Shown: positions 35,101 to 43,369 of the stretch, one piece after another
Layout of the letters: every line of letters starts with the position of its first letter
Position numbering within the stretch: the first letter of the stretch is position 1
DNA from: Namhaeicola litoreus
GTDB taxonomy: Bacteria > Bacteroidota > Bacteroidia > Flavobacteriales > Flavobacteriaceae
Length of the DNA stretch: 64,000 nucleotides
Direction: 5' to 3'
Assembly (NCBI RefSeq): GCF_042679565.1
Contig: NZ_JBHTMY010000001.1
Location: forward strand, 353,899-417,898
The notes under the pieces: generated by a model
Told to the model about the DNA's origin: nothing
Seen by the model: the letters and a program-made list of their open reading frames with translations, nothing else
The model's database searches: none
Translations under genes and position numbers: made by a program

Positions 35101-35667
35101 AAACCAGCTATCATTATGCTTGCAATTTTCTTAAGTTTTATTGGCGTTTTTGGCGGACTTGTGATTACAGGTAAACCTTTTGTGATTATGATGACCATGA
35201 TGGGAATTATTTCACTCGCAGGAATTGTAGTGAATAATGGAGTCGTTTTATTGGATTACACCCAATTATTGATTGATCGAAAAATTGCTGATGACGACCT
35301 GGCAGACAATACAATTTTAGAAGAAGACGAATTAAAAGAAGTAATTGTGAAAGCAGGAAAAGCGCGTTTAAGACCTGTTTTGCTAACAGCGATTACAACC
35401 ATTTTTGGTTTAGTACCACTCGCCATTGGATTCAACATTGATTTCTTCTCATTGTTCACTAATTTTGATCCTAAAATCTATTTTGGAGGGGATAACGTGG
35501 TATTCTGGGGTCCATTGGCATGGACCGTTATTTACGGTTTATTTGTAGCTACTTTTTTAACTCTTATCATCGTACCTGTTTTATTCTTTTTAGTTTCAAG
35601 GTTAAAAAGATGGTTACGAAGGAAATTTTCTTCGGATGTAGTAAAGGTCAATTCAGAATTAGTTTAG
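32167..35667 (+). CDS. RND efflux transporter permease (AcrB/HAE1-like)
   Basis: This 1,166-residue inner-membrane proton-driven pump is longer than typical AcrB (about 1,050). TM1 is at about 20-38; a TM bundle runs from about 350 to 560 and a second from about 965 to 1,155, with two large periplasmic domains between. In TM4 the motif reads LVDNGIVVVENV, so AcrB Asp407 is kept (D415) but Asp408 is Asn (N416). In the second half the matching stretch is GIVVNNGVVLLDY. Substrate is unknown. It ends in a 4-bp stop overlap with the convergent patatin gene. Confidence 0.93.
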   Translation: MADQKKIIDKEFGLSSWAIHNKTTIYVVIFVILMMGISAYYSMPRESFPEIKETKIYVSSIYPGNTAEDIEKLITDPLEEQLKTVSNVVEITSTSQEDVSMIVVEFDENITVDQALQKVKDEIDSETANEDWPTFNGAKVEPSVFNLSLSEEMPIMNINISGDYPIDKLKLFGEYLQDEIENLNEIKQVDIRGAQEKEVEVAVDIYKMMAATVSFDDIIGAINNGNVTMSAGNIIASGQRRTIRIEGEIENPSALDNFVIKSENNNPVYLRDVAVVTFKDKDRTTYAREFGDPVVMLDVKKRAGKNMVEASDKIRIIVDEAKENQFPKDLQVQIANDQSSVTIGQVDDLVNNIIFGVLLVVTVLMFFLGFKNALFVGFAIPMSMFMSLMILNMLGYTLNTMILFGLIMGLGMLVDNGIVVVENVYRLMDEEGMTRVEAAKKGIGEIAFPIIISTATTVAAFIPLGLWPGVMGEFMILLPITLSVVLGSSLIVAIFFNSVLVSQFMTVEDVDMPKNKIIRITAIMSAIGLLIVVFGGAYRGLGTIMIVTSILLWIYRLFLRKWANYFQEHILTKFENFYERQLRTALTGWRPYLLSIGTLVLLIISFITFGISLGSQRTKVEFFPDNKPNQIIVYIEYPEGTDIEKTNAITKQIEEKIYTVLEDDLYRDGDYNFMVESAVSQVGEGSGNPQTDAGLTSEMPHKGKVTVSMREFKYRKGQDSELLRQKVQKALVGIYPGVLISVEKDANGPPVGPPINIEIEGNDYQELITVAEQMRDYINSKNISAIDELKIDVNKDKPTMQVLVDREKAGELGVSAGQVGQQLRNSIFGSKAGVFKEGGESYDIYVRFDENDRYNTSAIFNQKITFRDMASGKIREIPVSAVAKQSNSSGFNAIKHKDVKRVVTLYSALSPGYTDAAAAVKQIQNEMKSFEGMPKGIKIDYTGQIEEQNKQMAFLMGAFFSGLALIFFILIFQFNSVSKPAIIMLAIFLSFIGVFGGLVITGKPFVIMMTMMGIISLAGIVVNNGVVLLDYTQLLIDRKIADDDLADNTILEEDELKEVIVKAGKARLRPVLLTAITTIFGLVPLAIGFNIDFFSLFTNFDPKIYFGGDNVVFWGPLAWTVIYGLFVATFLTLIIVPVLFFLVSRLKRWLRRKFSSDVVKVNSELV

Positions 35668-37889
35668 AACCAATATCCTAAGTTAAAATACCAAAAGTTC
35701 TCTTTGTTATCTGGGTTCCAGGCATATTTTAATTGTATGGGACCCAGAAACGTATTGATGCCATATCCAAATGCATAACCTGACCTAGTGTCTTGAAAGA
35801 TTTTTCCGTTGTTCCAAAGATCATCGTCGGTCCTGGCAAAATTACCAGTAAAGCTGACAAACTGATTTTTGAAAAGCTCATATCTAATGGTAAGAGCAGA
35901 TCTTAGGTAACCAGGACCTGATAGATCACCTATTTCATATCCATAAAATGGTACGAAGGTATTGACAAAGTTCTCATTATTTCCTCCCAGAAAATAATCG
36001 AAAATTTGATTATTGGAAGAACCTATGGTAATTCCTCCTTCAGATATGAGGTGTAATGTTAGTCTATCTATAAAAGTATAGGCATATCCTAAACGTCCGT
36101 AAAGTAAAGAAAACGAGTCAAAATTGTTGTACTTATCAGTAGACAATAAATAAACAATGTAATTGGTATTAAAGAAAAATCCTGTTTTAGGAAAGAATTG
36201 TACGTCGTAAGAATCAAATGTAAGCTGGCCAAAAAGATTGAAATAATTATTGTCTTCAAAAAAGAGCTTTTTACTGTCACCTTCTACCAATTCATTCGTA
36301 TAAACTCTCAATAATTTATCCTCTACACCTAACCTCAATGCCATCTTATTCTTTAAGGTAGTTTGAAAATAAAGCCTTGTCGTAAAATCATTGTATTGCA
36401 CCGGTACTTTTACCTGAAACAACTCCTCTTCCCTTGTTGGTGGTGCATTTTGAACAAAAAAGCTCTTTTCAAAAGAATTGAACCTAGAATTAATCCCGAA
36501 GCTCCAATTAAAACCATTGTCTATAAAATAGTCAAAATTGAATCTAAAATTATCGCCAACAACTACATCTGCGGATAAAAAATCATTGTTAAAAAAAGCA
36601 TATTTCTTGGTGAAATTTAACAATACTCCTGATTTATATAAATCGTCATAGTGCAGACCTAATTTTACAAAACTCGATGATGTTTCTTCTCTGATATTAA
36701 ATTCTACTTTTATACCACCATCAACTTGAACGAATTTATACATAATACTCTTAAAGTTTTTAGTCGCACTTAATGCATTTATGCCATCGTAAAAGTCGCT
36801 ATGGGTAATATATTCTCCAGACCTAATACCCAGTTTTTTTAAACAGTATTCATCAGTATAGTGATCGTTTCCTTGAATTGTAATTTCTTTGATATAAAAA
36901 GTCTCCCCTATTTCGAACGACCGAATAGAGTTATGAGGTCTTTTCACTGTCTGCTGGGATGCTATATTTTCAAGTCCGGCAATATGGTTCATTGCACCTT
37001 TTTCTCCCACACCTACTAGCTCAATTGCTTTATCGAAGGAAAAATCATTATAGTTTGTGATATCAGGTTTAATATAAACATCGGTTAATGCCACTTTTTT
37101 TTCGATATCCTGATACATTTGATAACCTGCAATTTGCATCAGGACTTCTGGCGCCGTACCTAAATCATCATATTTATGCAATGTACCCTGAACATCAACA
37201 CCAATAATGTAATCTACTCCTTTTTCCTTTAACTTTTCTATGGGGTAATTATCTCTTAAACCTCCATCTACTAGAACGCGTCCGTCAATCACTACCGGTG
37301 CCAAAAATGAGGGAAAAGATCCACTAGCCCGTATCGCTTCTGGCAAAAAACCTTTATCTAGCACAACTTCTTCTCCCGTTTCCAAATCAGTCGCGATACA
37401 AAAAAAAGGAATAGGCAATTTCTCAAAATCTTGAATTTCGTGCACGTGTTCTGTAAGTCGCGAAAAAAGATCAAAAATGCTCTGCCCTTTTGATATCGAA
37501 GAAGGTAATCCAATTTTACCTTTTTTAATGGGTAAAATTACTGAATACTTGCCGTCATTTTCCTTTTGATAGAAATTAGAAGCACTCCTAGGCAGTTTAT
37601 CTTGTAAAAGATCCTGCATATCATAAGTCTTAAGGATCGAATCTAACTCTCGAGCATTATATCCGGCAGCATATAAACCTCCAATAATTGAACCCATGCT
37701 TGTTCCGGCGATATAATCTATTCGAACGCCAGATTCTTCAATTATTTTAAGTGCACCCACATGTGCAAAACCTTTTGCTCCGCCTCCACTTAAGACCACA
37801 CCCACTTTTACATCTTTTTTTTGATCAAGATTTTGACCAAAAAAAGAAATCGTCGAAATAGAAAGGATTAAAAAAAGTAATTTTTTCAT
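35664..37889 (-). CDS. Patatin-like phospholipase with C-terminal outer-membrane barrel
   Basis: This 741-residue protein has a signal peptide (1-18, ending FFGQ) and a patatin hydrolase domain with GGGAKG, the nucleophile in GTSMG (Ser64) and the aspartate in VDGGLRDNYP (Asp208). A POTRA-like segment follows (about 330-410, IKEITIQGNDHYTDEYCLKKLG), then a 16-strand-like barrel to a C-terminal aromatic (NLGYWF). This order matches PlpD-type proteins, in which a lipase is joined to a BamA/TpsB-like barrel. It could act on phospholipids at or outside the outer membrane. The ATG at 37889 avoids a start inside uvrC. Confidence 0.93.
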   Translation of the reverse strand: MKKLLFLILSISTISFFGQNLDQKKDVKVGVVLSGGGAKGFAHVGALKIIEESGVRIDYIAGTSMGSIIGGLYAAGYNARELDSILKTYDMQDLLQDKLPRSASNFYQKENDGKYSVILPIKKGKIGLPSSISKGQSIFDLFSRLTEHVHEIQDFEKLPIPFFCIATDLETGEEVVLDKGFLPEAIRASGSFPSFLAPVVIDGRVLVDGGLRDNYPIEKLKEKGVDYIIGVDVQGTLHKYDDLGTAPEVLMQIAGYQMYQDIEKKVALTDVYIKPDITNYNDFSFDKAIELVGVGEKGAMNHIAGLENIASQQTVKRPHNSIRSFEIGETFYIKEITIQGNDHYTDEYCLKKLGIRSGEYITHSDFYDGINALSATKNFKSIMYKFVQVDGGIKVEFNIREETSSSFVKLGLHYDDLYKSGVLLNFTKKYAFFNNDFLSADVVVGDNFRFNFDYFIDNGFNWSFGINSRFNSFEKSFFVQNAPPTREEELFQVKVPVQYNDFTTRLYFQTTLKNKMALRLGVEDKLLRVYTNELVEGDSKKLFFEDNNYFNLFGQLTFDSYDVQFFPKTGFFFNTNYIVYLLSTDKYNNFDSFSLLYGRLGYAYTFIDRLTLHLISEGGITIGSSNNQIFDYFLGGNNENFVNTFVPFYGYEIGDLSGPGYLRSALTIRYELFKNQFVSFTGNFARTDDDLWNNGKIFQDTRSGYAFGYGINTFLGPIQLKYAWNPDNKENFWYFNLGYWF

Positions 37890-37911
37890 AGACGGAGAAC
37901 TAAATACAAAT

Positions 37912-39699
37912 CTATTGTAATTCATGGAAATATCCATAAATTTTGTAAGCCTTATCTTTTCCAATTGAGCTAGATAGATCTTCTAAAGTTAGTTCTTTGA
38001 TTCGTTTCACGGATTTAAATTCTTTTAATAATTTAATTCGTGTTTTTTCACCGATCCCCTGAATTTGATCTAACTCATTTTTTATGGCCTCTTTATTTCT
38101 TTTACTACGGTGATGAGTTATCCCAAATCTGTGTGCTTCATTTCTGAGCATTTGAATAACTTTTAGGGTTTCCGATTTTTTATCTAAATATAAGGGTACA
38201 GGATCATTTGGATAATAAATCTCCTCCAGTCTTTTAGCAATACCTAAAATGGCAACTTTACCCTTTAATCCAAGTATCTCCAAACTCTTTACGGCAGATG
38301 AAAGTTGTCCCTTACCCCCATCTATGACGATTAATTGTGGTAAGGGTTCATTTTCATCAATTAACCTTTTATATCTTCTGTGGACTACTTCTTCCATCGA
38401 AGCGAAATCATCAGGACCCTCAACCGTTTTGATATTAAAATGCCGATAATCTTTCTTGCTCGGTTTTCCATCTTTAAAAACAACGCATGCTGCTACGGGA
38501 TTGGTTCCTTGTATATTACTATTATCAAAACATTCTATATGCCGGGGTTCTGATTTTAATCTAAGATCTTTTTGCATTTGCTTCATGATCCTGTTGGCAT
38601 GTCTTTCAGGATCAACAATTTGAATTTGTTTGAATTGCTCTTGTCTAAAGAATTTGGCATTTCTTAAAGATAAATCAACAATCTTCTTTTTGTCTCCGGT
38701 TTTTGGCACCGTTACTTTAATATCTTCCCCTAAATCTAGCTTAAATGGCACATAAATCTCTTTTGTAATTGAATTAAACTTCTGTCTAATTTCGACTATG
38801 GCAAGAGGCAACAATTCTTCATCCGATTCATCTAGCTTTTTCTTTATTTCTAAGGTATGTGATTGGATAATGGCGCCGTGTACTATTTTTAAAAAATTGA
38901 CATAAGCAAAACCTTCATCGCTAAGTATGGAAAAAACATCTACATTACTAATCGATGGATTTACAACCGTTGATTTTGCTTGGTAATTTTGTAATAATTC
39001 CAATTTTTCCTTGATCTTCTGAGCTTCTTCGAACTCTGCCCTATTTGCAAAATTGTGCATCAAATGTTGAAATTGTTTTATAGCAGAACTAAAATTTCCT
39101 TTAATAATATTCCTAACTTCTTTTATTTCAGTCAAATAGTCATCTTCCGCCTGAAGGTTTTCACAAGGCCCTAAACAGTTTTTAATGTGAAATTCAAGGC
39201 AAACTTTAAATTTATTCTCATTAATATTTTCTTGGGAGAGATTATAATTACATGTCCTAATCGTATACAATTCTTTTATAAGCGAAAGTAAAGCGCGAGC
39301 AATCTTAACCGATGTATAGGGTCCGTAATATTCAGATCCATCTTTTATTAAATTCCTCGTTAAAAAAACCCGGGGAAACGATTCGTTCTTTATACAGATC
39401 CAAGGATAGGATTTGTCGTCTTTTAATAAGACATTATAACGAGGTTGGTATTTCTTGATCAGGTTATTTTCCAATAAAAGGGCATCAGCCTCAGTATTTA
39501 CAACAATGTGCTCAATAAAATCTACCTTTTTTACAAGTACCCTTGTTTTGCCATTGTCATGTGTTTTTGTAAAATACGATGAAACTCTTTTTTTGAGGTT
39601 TTTGGCTTTACCAACGTATAGCATCTTCCTGTTTTTATCATAAAACTGATAAACACCAGGCATTTCGGGTAAAGATTTTAAACTCAATTCTACACTCAA
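37912..39699 (-). CDS. uvrC: UvrABC nuclease subunit C
   Basis: This 595-residue nuclease makes both incisions in nucleotide excision repair. The GIY-YIG domain is at 14-90 (PGVYQFYDKNRKMLYVGKAK), followed by a UVR motif near 205 (AEFEEAQKIKEKLELL), an RNase H-like domain with ECFDNSNIQGTNPVA and VIDGGKGQL, and C-terminal helix-hairpin-helix motifs (IQGIGEKTRIKLL). The start is TTG, overlapping the DUF4230 stop as TTGA, consistent with coupling; no ATG fits the N-terminus. Confidence 0.96.
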   Translation of the reverse strand: MSVELSLKSLPEMPGVYQFYDKNRKMLYVGKAKNLKKRVSSYFTKTHDNGKTRVLVKKVDFIEHIVVNTEADALLLENNLIKKYQPRYNVLLKDDKSYPWICIKNESFPRVFLTRNLIKDGSEYYGPYTSVKIARALLSLIKELYTIRTCNYNLSQENINENKFKVCLEFHIKNCLGPCENLQAEDDYLTEIKEVRNIIKGNFSSAIKQFQHLMHNFANRAEFEEAQKIKEKLELLQNYQAKSTVVNPSISNVDVFSILSDEGFAYVNFLKIVHGAIIQSHTLEIKKKLDESDEELLPLAIVEIRQKFNSITKEIYVPFKLDLGEDIKVTVPKTGDKKKIVDLSLRNAKFFRQEQFKQIQIVDPERHANRIMKQMQKDLRLKSEPRHIECFDNSNIQGTNPVAACVVFKDGKPSKKDYRHFNIKTVEGPDDFASMEEVVHRRYKRLIDENEPLPQLIVIDGGKGQLSSAVKSLEILGLKGKVAILGIAKRLEEIYYPNDPVPLYLDKKSETLKVIQMLRNEAHRFGITHHRSKRNKEAIKNELDQIQGIGEKTRIKLLKEFKSVKRIKELTLEDLSSSIGKDKAYKIYGYFHELQ

Positions 39700-40310
39700 A
39701 ACTTTGGTTTTTGCTTTACAAAATTATCTAAAAAAGATGATTCTGTTTCGTCTACAACTTCCCAACCCAAAATTGCCGAAAGCTCGTAGATTTTGGTAAG
39801 CTCTTCTACCAATCTCTTTTTTGCATCTAATTGAAGATAAGTTACCTCTGCTGTTTCTCGTATTTTTCTGATACTGGATTTGTTAATTTGGTTGAGCTCC
39901 TCTTTGGTAAATGAATTGAATGTACTCTGCTGAAGATCGAAATATTTTACATCAGGAATTATATTTACCTCTTCTTGGGGTATTTTTTTAAGGATAATTT
40001 TTCTTTTTACTGAATCTACTTCTACTTCCAATTGATTGAGGTCAAAAGAGACCTGAACCTTTGCATTTACAGTAACAATGGCACTTTTTTTAAACTCAAA
40101 AGTGTCATAAAAATACTTTTTGGCATTTTCATAATTATACACTTCACTAAAAGTTCCTTCTGAAACAATTAATTTACTCATATTTTCAATACCGTGTAAA
40201 ATAACCTGTGTTTCTTCTTTATGAAAACTCTTCTCTTTTTTGGTAAACCATAGCTGACTGATTAAAATACCCAACAATACCAACAATAAATAAAGAAATG
40301 TTTTATGCAT
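39696..40310 (-). CDS. DUF4230 domain protein, membrane-anchored
   Basis: This 204-residue protein has one N-terminal TM helix (about 4-22), then a DUF4230-like domain with ENMSKLIVSEGTFSEVYNYE and a strand-rich centre (VTVNAKVQVSFDLNQLEVEV, about 80-100), and a helical C-terminal part. DUF4230 proteins are common in Bacteroidota and their role is unknown. It overlaps uvrC by 4 bp and is probably co-transcribed with it. Confidence 0.85.
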   Translation of the reverse strand: MHKTFLYLLLVLLGILISQLWFTKKEKSFHKEETQVILHGIENMSKLIVSEGTFSEVYNYENAKKYFYDTFEFKKSAIVTVNAKVQVSFDLNQLEVEVDSVKRKIILKKIPQEEVNIIPDVKYFDLQQSTFNSFTKEELNQINKSSIRKIRETAEVTYLQLDAKKRLVEELTKIYELSAILGWEVVDETESSFLDNFVKQKPKF

Positions 40311-40329
40311 GATTCAAAATATTCAGTTA

Positions 40330-40357
40330 TTGATTATATTATAAATTCGTAAATTTG
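40330..40357 (+). promoter_or_regulatory. Promoter of the PLP decarboxylase gene
   Basis: TTG at 40330-40332 and TAAATTTG at 40350-40357 are 17 bp apart, within the 17-23 bp range reported for Flavobacterium promoters. The ATG follows about 46 nt after the expected start. Confidence 0.55.
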
Positions 40358-40409
40358 TATCCGATTTCAACCTTATATTTACATATTTTTTAAAATAACA
40401 TCACATACG

Positions 40410-41654
40410 ATGAAATATTGGAAAAAACTATCTACCCAAGAACGCAAAGAAATAATCGAAAAAGCCCTTGCCGATAACGTCGATTTTATGAATGATAATT
40501 CTTTGGGTTACCCTGCTTCAAAATTAGACAACCGAGTGTTTTACAGCGATGCTCCTTTTCTGAAAGATGCACCCACTTTGCAAACTTTTGTTGCTAATCC
40601 TAATCATATAGGTTGCCACACTTATGGTACTTCCGAAAAAGCATTTAAAGGTACGCAAGAAATCGAAAGAATGGTATTAAAAGTTTTGGCGGTTGATGTT
40701 TTTAAGTGTGAAGATGAGCAATTTGACGGATATATAGCGACTGGCGGAACAGAAGCCAACATTGAAGCCATGTGGATTTTTAGAAATTTATTTAAACGAG
40801 AATACGGTGCTAAAAACGATGAAATTGCCATCCTTGCCTCAGATGATACGCATTATTCCATCCCAAAAGGTGCCAATTTACTGCAAGTAGATTTGCTATC
40901 CATTCCTGTTCATTTTGAAACTCGCGAAATAGACCGAGTAAAACTTAATGAGATTGTTTTAAATGCTAAAAATCAAGGAAAGAAATATTTTATCGTTATT
41001 GCTAATTTGGCAACCACCATGTTTGGTTCTGTCGATAATCCGGATGTTTATACAGATCTTCTAGAAGAATTGAATTTGGATTACAGGCTTCATATAGACG
41101 GTGCATATGGAGGATTTGTTTATCCTTTTAGCAATAAAGATTCTGAGATCAACTTTACAAATCCGAAAATCAGTTCTATAACAATAGACGGACATAAAAT
41201 GTTGCAAGCTCCATATGGAACAGGTGTTTTTTTATGTAGAAAAGGATTAATTGAAAATGTTTTGACCAAGGAAGCTGAATATGTTGAAGGCATGGATTTA
41301 ACCTTATCAGGGAGTAGATCCGGCGCCAATGCAGTGGCCTTTTGGATGATACTTTTTACGTATGGCCCCTATGGTTGGTTCGAAAAAGTTAGTTTATTAC
41401 AAATGAGAACAGATTGGTTATGTAATGAATTAGATCTGTTAAAAATTCCGTATTTCAGAGAAGAAAAAATGAATATTGTTACAGTTCGATCTGAGTATAT
41501 TAAAAAAGAAACTGCTGATTTATTTGATCTGGTACCCCAGAAACACAATAATGAAAATAGATGGTACAAGATTGTTTTAATGGATCACGTAGAAGTTGAT
41601 GATCTCATCGTTTTTATAAATGCGCTTAAAAAAGATATGAATTTGCCTGTTTAA
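40410..41654 (+). CDS. Group II pyridoxal-phosphate decarboxylase (histidine-decarboxylase-like)
   Basis: This 414-residue PLP enzyme has GYPASKLDN early, a glycine-rich cofactor segment GYIATGGTEANIEAMW (about 108-125), a central DGAYGGF and the Schiff-base lysine in IDGHKMLQAPYG (K263). The overall layout resembles group II decarboxylases such as PLP-dependent histidine decarboxylase, which are 380-480 residues long. The amino acid used cannot be assigned from motifs alone. It stands alone with its own promoter; no amino-acid transporter is adjacent. Its stop overlaps the convergent lspA stop. Confidence 0.88.
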   Translation: MKYWKKLSTQERKEIIEKALADNVDFMNDNSLGYPASKLDNRVFYSDAPFLKDAPTLQTFVANPNHIGCHTYGTSEKAFKGTQEIERMVLKVLAVDVFKCEDEQFDGYIATGGTEANIEAMWIFRNLFKREYGAKNDEIAILASDDTHYSIPKGANLLQVDLLSIPVHFETREIDRVKLNEIVLNAKNQGKKYFIVIANLATTMFGSVDNPDVYTDLLEELNLDYRLHIDGAYGGFVYPFSNKDSEINFTNPKISSITIDGHKMLQAPYGTGVFLCRKGLIENVLTKEAEYVEGMDLTLSGSRSGANAVAFWMILFTYGPYGWFEKVSLLQMRTDWLCNELDLLKIPYFREEKMNIVTVRSEYIKKETADLFDLVPQKHNNENRWYKIVLMDHVEVDDLIVFINALKKDMNLPV

Positions 41655-42319
41655 TGCTTTTTATGGGGAAAGACTTTTTTATTGAAAAGTAGGAGAATCG
41701 CAACGCCTATGCTGATGGATGAATCAGCAATGTTAAAAACCGGATCAAAAAAAGTAAAACGTCTGTTTTCGAAAAAAGAATAATATTTATTACCAAAAAA
41801 AGGCAGCCATTCTGGTGTTGTAAAATTGATCGGTTTTAACCATTCGGGTAGGTTAGCATCAACAATAGGAAAATAAAGCATGTCCACCACTTTTCCATGA
41901 AATAAACTACTATAACCTCCATCTGGCGGAAAAAATGTCGCTAGTTTTTGATAACTATCGTCAAAAATAACTCCATAAAAAACAGAATCAATAATGTTAC
42001 CTAAAGCACCAGCAAATATTAAAGAGATGGCAACAATTAATAATTTATTACCTTTATTTTTGATCGATTCATACAACCAATAGCCAATTCCTGTGATTGC
42101 AACCAAGCGAAACAAAGTGAGAAATAATTTTCCAGATTCTCCTCCAAACTCTTTACCCCAGGCCATTCCGTTGTTCTCTAAAAAATGAATTCTAAACCAA
42201 TCCCAGCCAAAGACCTTGATTTCTTCGCTCAGAACAAAATGGGTCTTGATGTAAATTTTACTGATTTGATCAATTAACAAAACAGCGAATACAATAATCA
42301 GTGATTTTTTTAAAGACAT
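41651..42319 (-). CDS. lspA: Lipoprotein signal peptidase (signal peptidase II)
   Basis: This 222-residue membrane protease cleaves prolipoprotein signals. The catalytic aspartates are in GNIIDSVFYG (D111) and FNIADSSISIG (D199), each next to a TM helix, as in the family. It is longer than the approximately 160-residue E. coli protein because of a periplasmic insertion between the third and fourth TM (about 120-185), a common Bacteroidota feature. The ATG at 42319 is preferred to a TTG 15 bp upstream. It lies last in the ileS operon. Confidence 0.94.
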   Translation of the reverse strand: MSLKKSLIIVFAVLLIDQISKIYIKTHFVLSEEIKVFGWDWFRIHFLENNGMAWGKEFGGESGKLFLTLFRLVAITGIGYWLYESIKNKGNKLLIVAISLIFAGALGNIIDSVFYGVIFDDSYQKLATFFPPDGGYSSLFHGKVVDMLYFPIVDANLPEWLKPINFTTPEWLPFFGNKYYSFFENRRFTFFDPVFNIADSSISIGVAILLLFNKKVFPHKKH

Positions 42320-42335
42320 AATTCGAGAATTCAAT

Positions 42336-43013
42336 CTACTTTAAATAAATATTTCCGTTAATGGATTTTACTATTAATTGATTTTTTTGAGATTGATAAA
42401 AACCAGACAAACTATTTGATGCTTTTACTTCATTTACAAAGGTCAGATCTGTTTCCATCACACCTAAATTGGTTACAATGTTAACTTCAGTATCATTAAT
42501 CGTGCAATGAACATTCCCAACATTTAAAAACATATCCACTTCACCCTTAAATGGTTCAAGGTGAATTTCTCCTTTTTGTAATTCGATCCTAAGCTTACCA
42601 TCAAAGTGATTCACATCACATATTCCCTCCTCGATAACCAAATCAACCCGTTTATTTCTTGGCATATCTATAATATAAGCCGCATAAACAGGCTGTACCG
42701 CACATATTTTTGAAATATCTCCTTCCTCAATAAAATTGCTATTTTGCTGCGAAATGATGAAAAAATTCCCTCTTTCTTCCACATAGAAATTTAAATATCC
42801 ACCAAAGTCATCAAATGCATTAATTTTTATTAAATCTCCGTCATAACTTCTTACTTCAACTCGATCTATAAGATCAAAACGCAACATGACTCTTTCTGCT
42901 TGGGTGGAATAAGATTTTATCACTATATTTTTTTGTTGACCGTAAAAACTAGTGATAAATAGCCAAACAAGAATGTGGAAGATAAATCTAATTTTGTTTT
43001 CTTTTTGCTTCAA
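42336..43013 (-). CDS. Secreted beta-rich protein of unknown function in ileS-lspA operon
   Basis: This 225-residue protein has a basic N-terminus followed by a hydrophobic signal peptide (about 8-25, ending SFYGQ) and then a repetitive beta pattern (IRVE.. / GxVxxxxNxGxxxC) resembling beta-helix domains like DUF4097. Residues about 120-225 contain short strand repeats such as IHLEPFKGEVDMFLNVGNVH. No ATG fits; the start is TTG, 26 bp inside the dksA-like gene, so the N-terminus is uncertain. It sits between the DksA-like gene and lspA. Confidence 0.65.
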   Translation of the reverse strand: MKQKENKIRFIFHILVWLFITSFYGQQKNIVIKSYSTQAERVMLRFDLIDRVEVRSYDGDLIKINAFDDFGGYLNFYVEERGNFFIISQQNSNFIEEGDISKICAVQPVYAAYIIDMPRNKRVDLVIEEGICDVNHFDGKLRIELQKGEIHLEPFKGEVDMFLNVGNVHCTINDTEVNIVTNLGVMETDLTFVNEVKASNSLSGFYQSQKNQLIVKSINGNIYLK

Positions 43014-43368
43014 TACTTAAGGTGGCATGAGGAACCAATTTCAATCTTTCTTTTTGAATTAGTTTTCCTGTTTCTCTGCAAATACCGTAGGTTTTATTCT
43101 CAATTCTCAATAAAGCATTTTTAAGATCCCGAATAAATTTTTCCTGACGAATCGCTAATTGTACATTCGCCTCTTTGGACATTGTTTCTGAACCTTCCTC
43201 AAAAGCCTTAAAAGTTGGAGAAGTATCGTCGGTTCCATTATTTGAATCATTCTTATATGAAGTTCTAAATGATTCCAACTCCTCTTCAGCTTTTTTGATT
43301 TTCTCTAAAATGATAACTTTGAATTCGGCTAAATCCGCATCAGAGTATCTAACTGCTTGCTCATTCAT
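42988..43368 (-). CDS. TraR/DksA-family protein with degenerate zinc site
   Basis: This 126-residue protein has a coiled-coil N-terminal half (about 10-75) and a C-terminal zinc-finger-like end, YGICRETGKLIQKERLKLVP followed by HATLSIEAKR. In DksA/TraR the four zinc ligands are two CxxC pairs; here only the first cysteine remains (CRET) and the second pair reads PHAT. Family members bind the RNA polymerase secondary channel. It begins one base after ileS and overlaps the next gene. Confidence 0.85.
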   Translation of the reverse strand: MNEQAVRYSDADLAEFKVIILEKIKKAEEELESFRTSYKNDSNNGTDDTSPTFKAFEEGSETMSKEANVQLAIRQEKFIRDLKNALLRIENKTYGICRETGKLIQKERLKLVPHATLSIEAKRKQN

Positions 43369-43369
43369 T

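Noticed and set aside
37890..37964. Extended start of the patatin gene
   Set aside because: It would overlap uvrC; the signal peptide starts at 37889.
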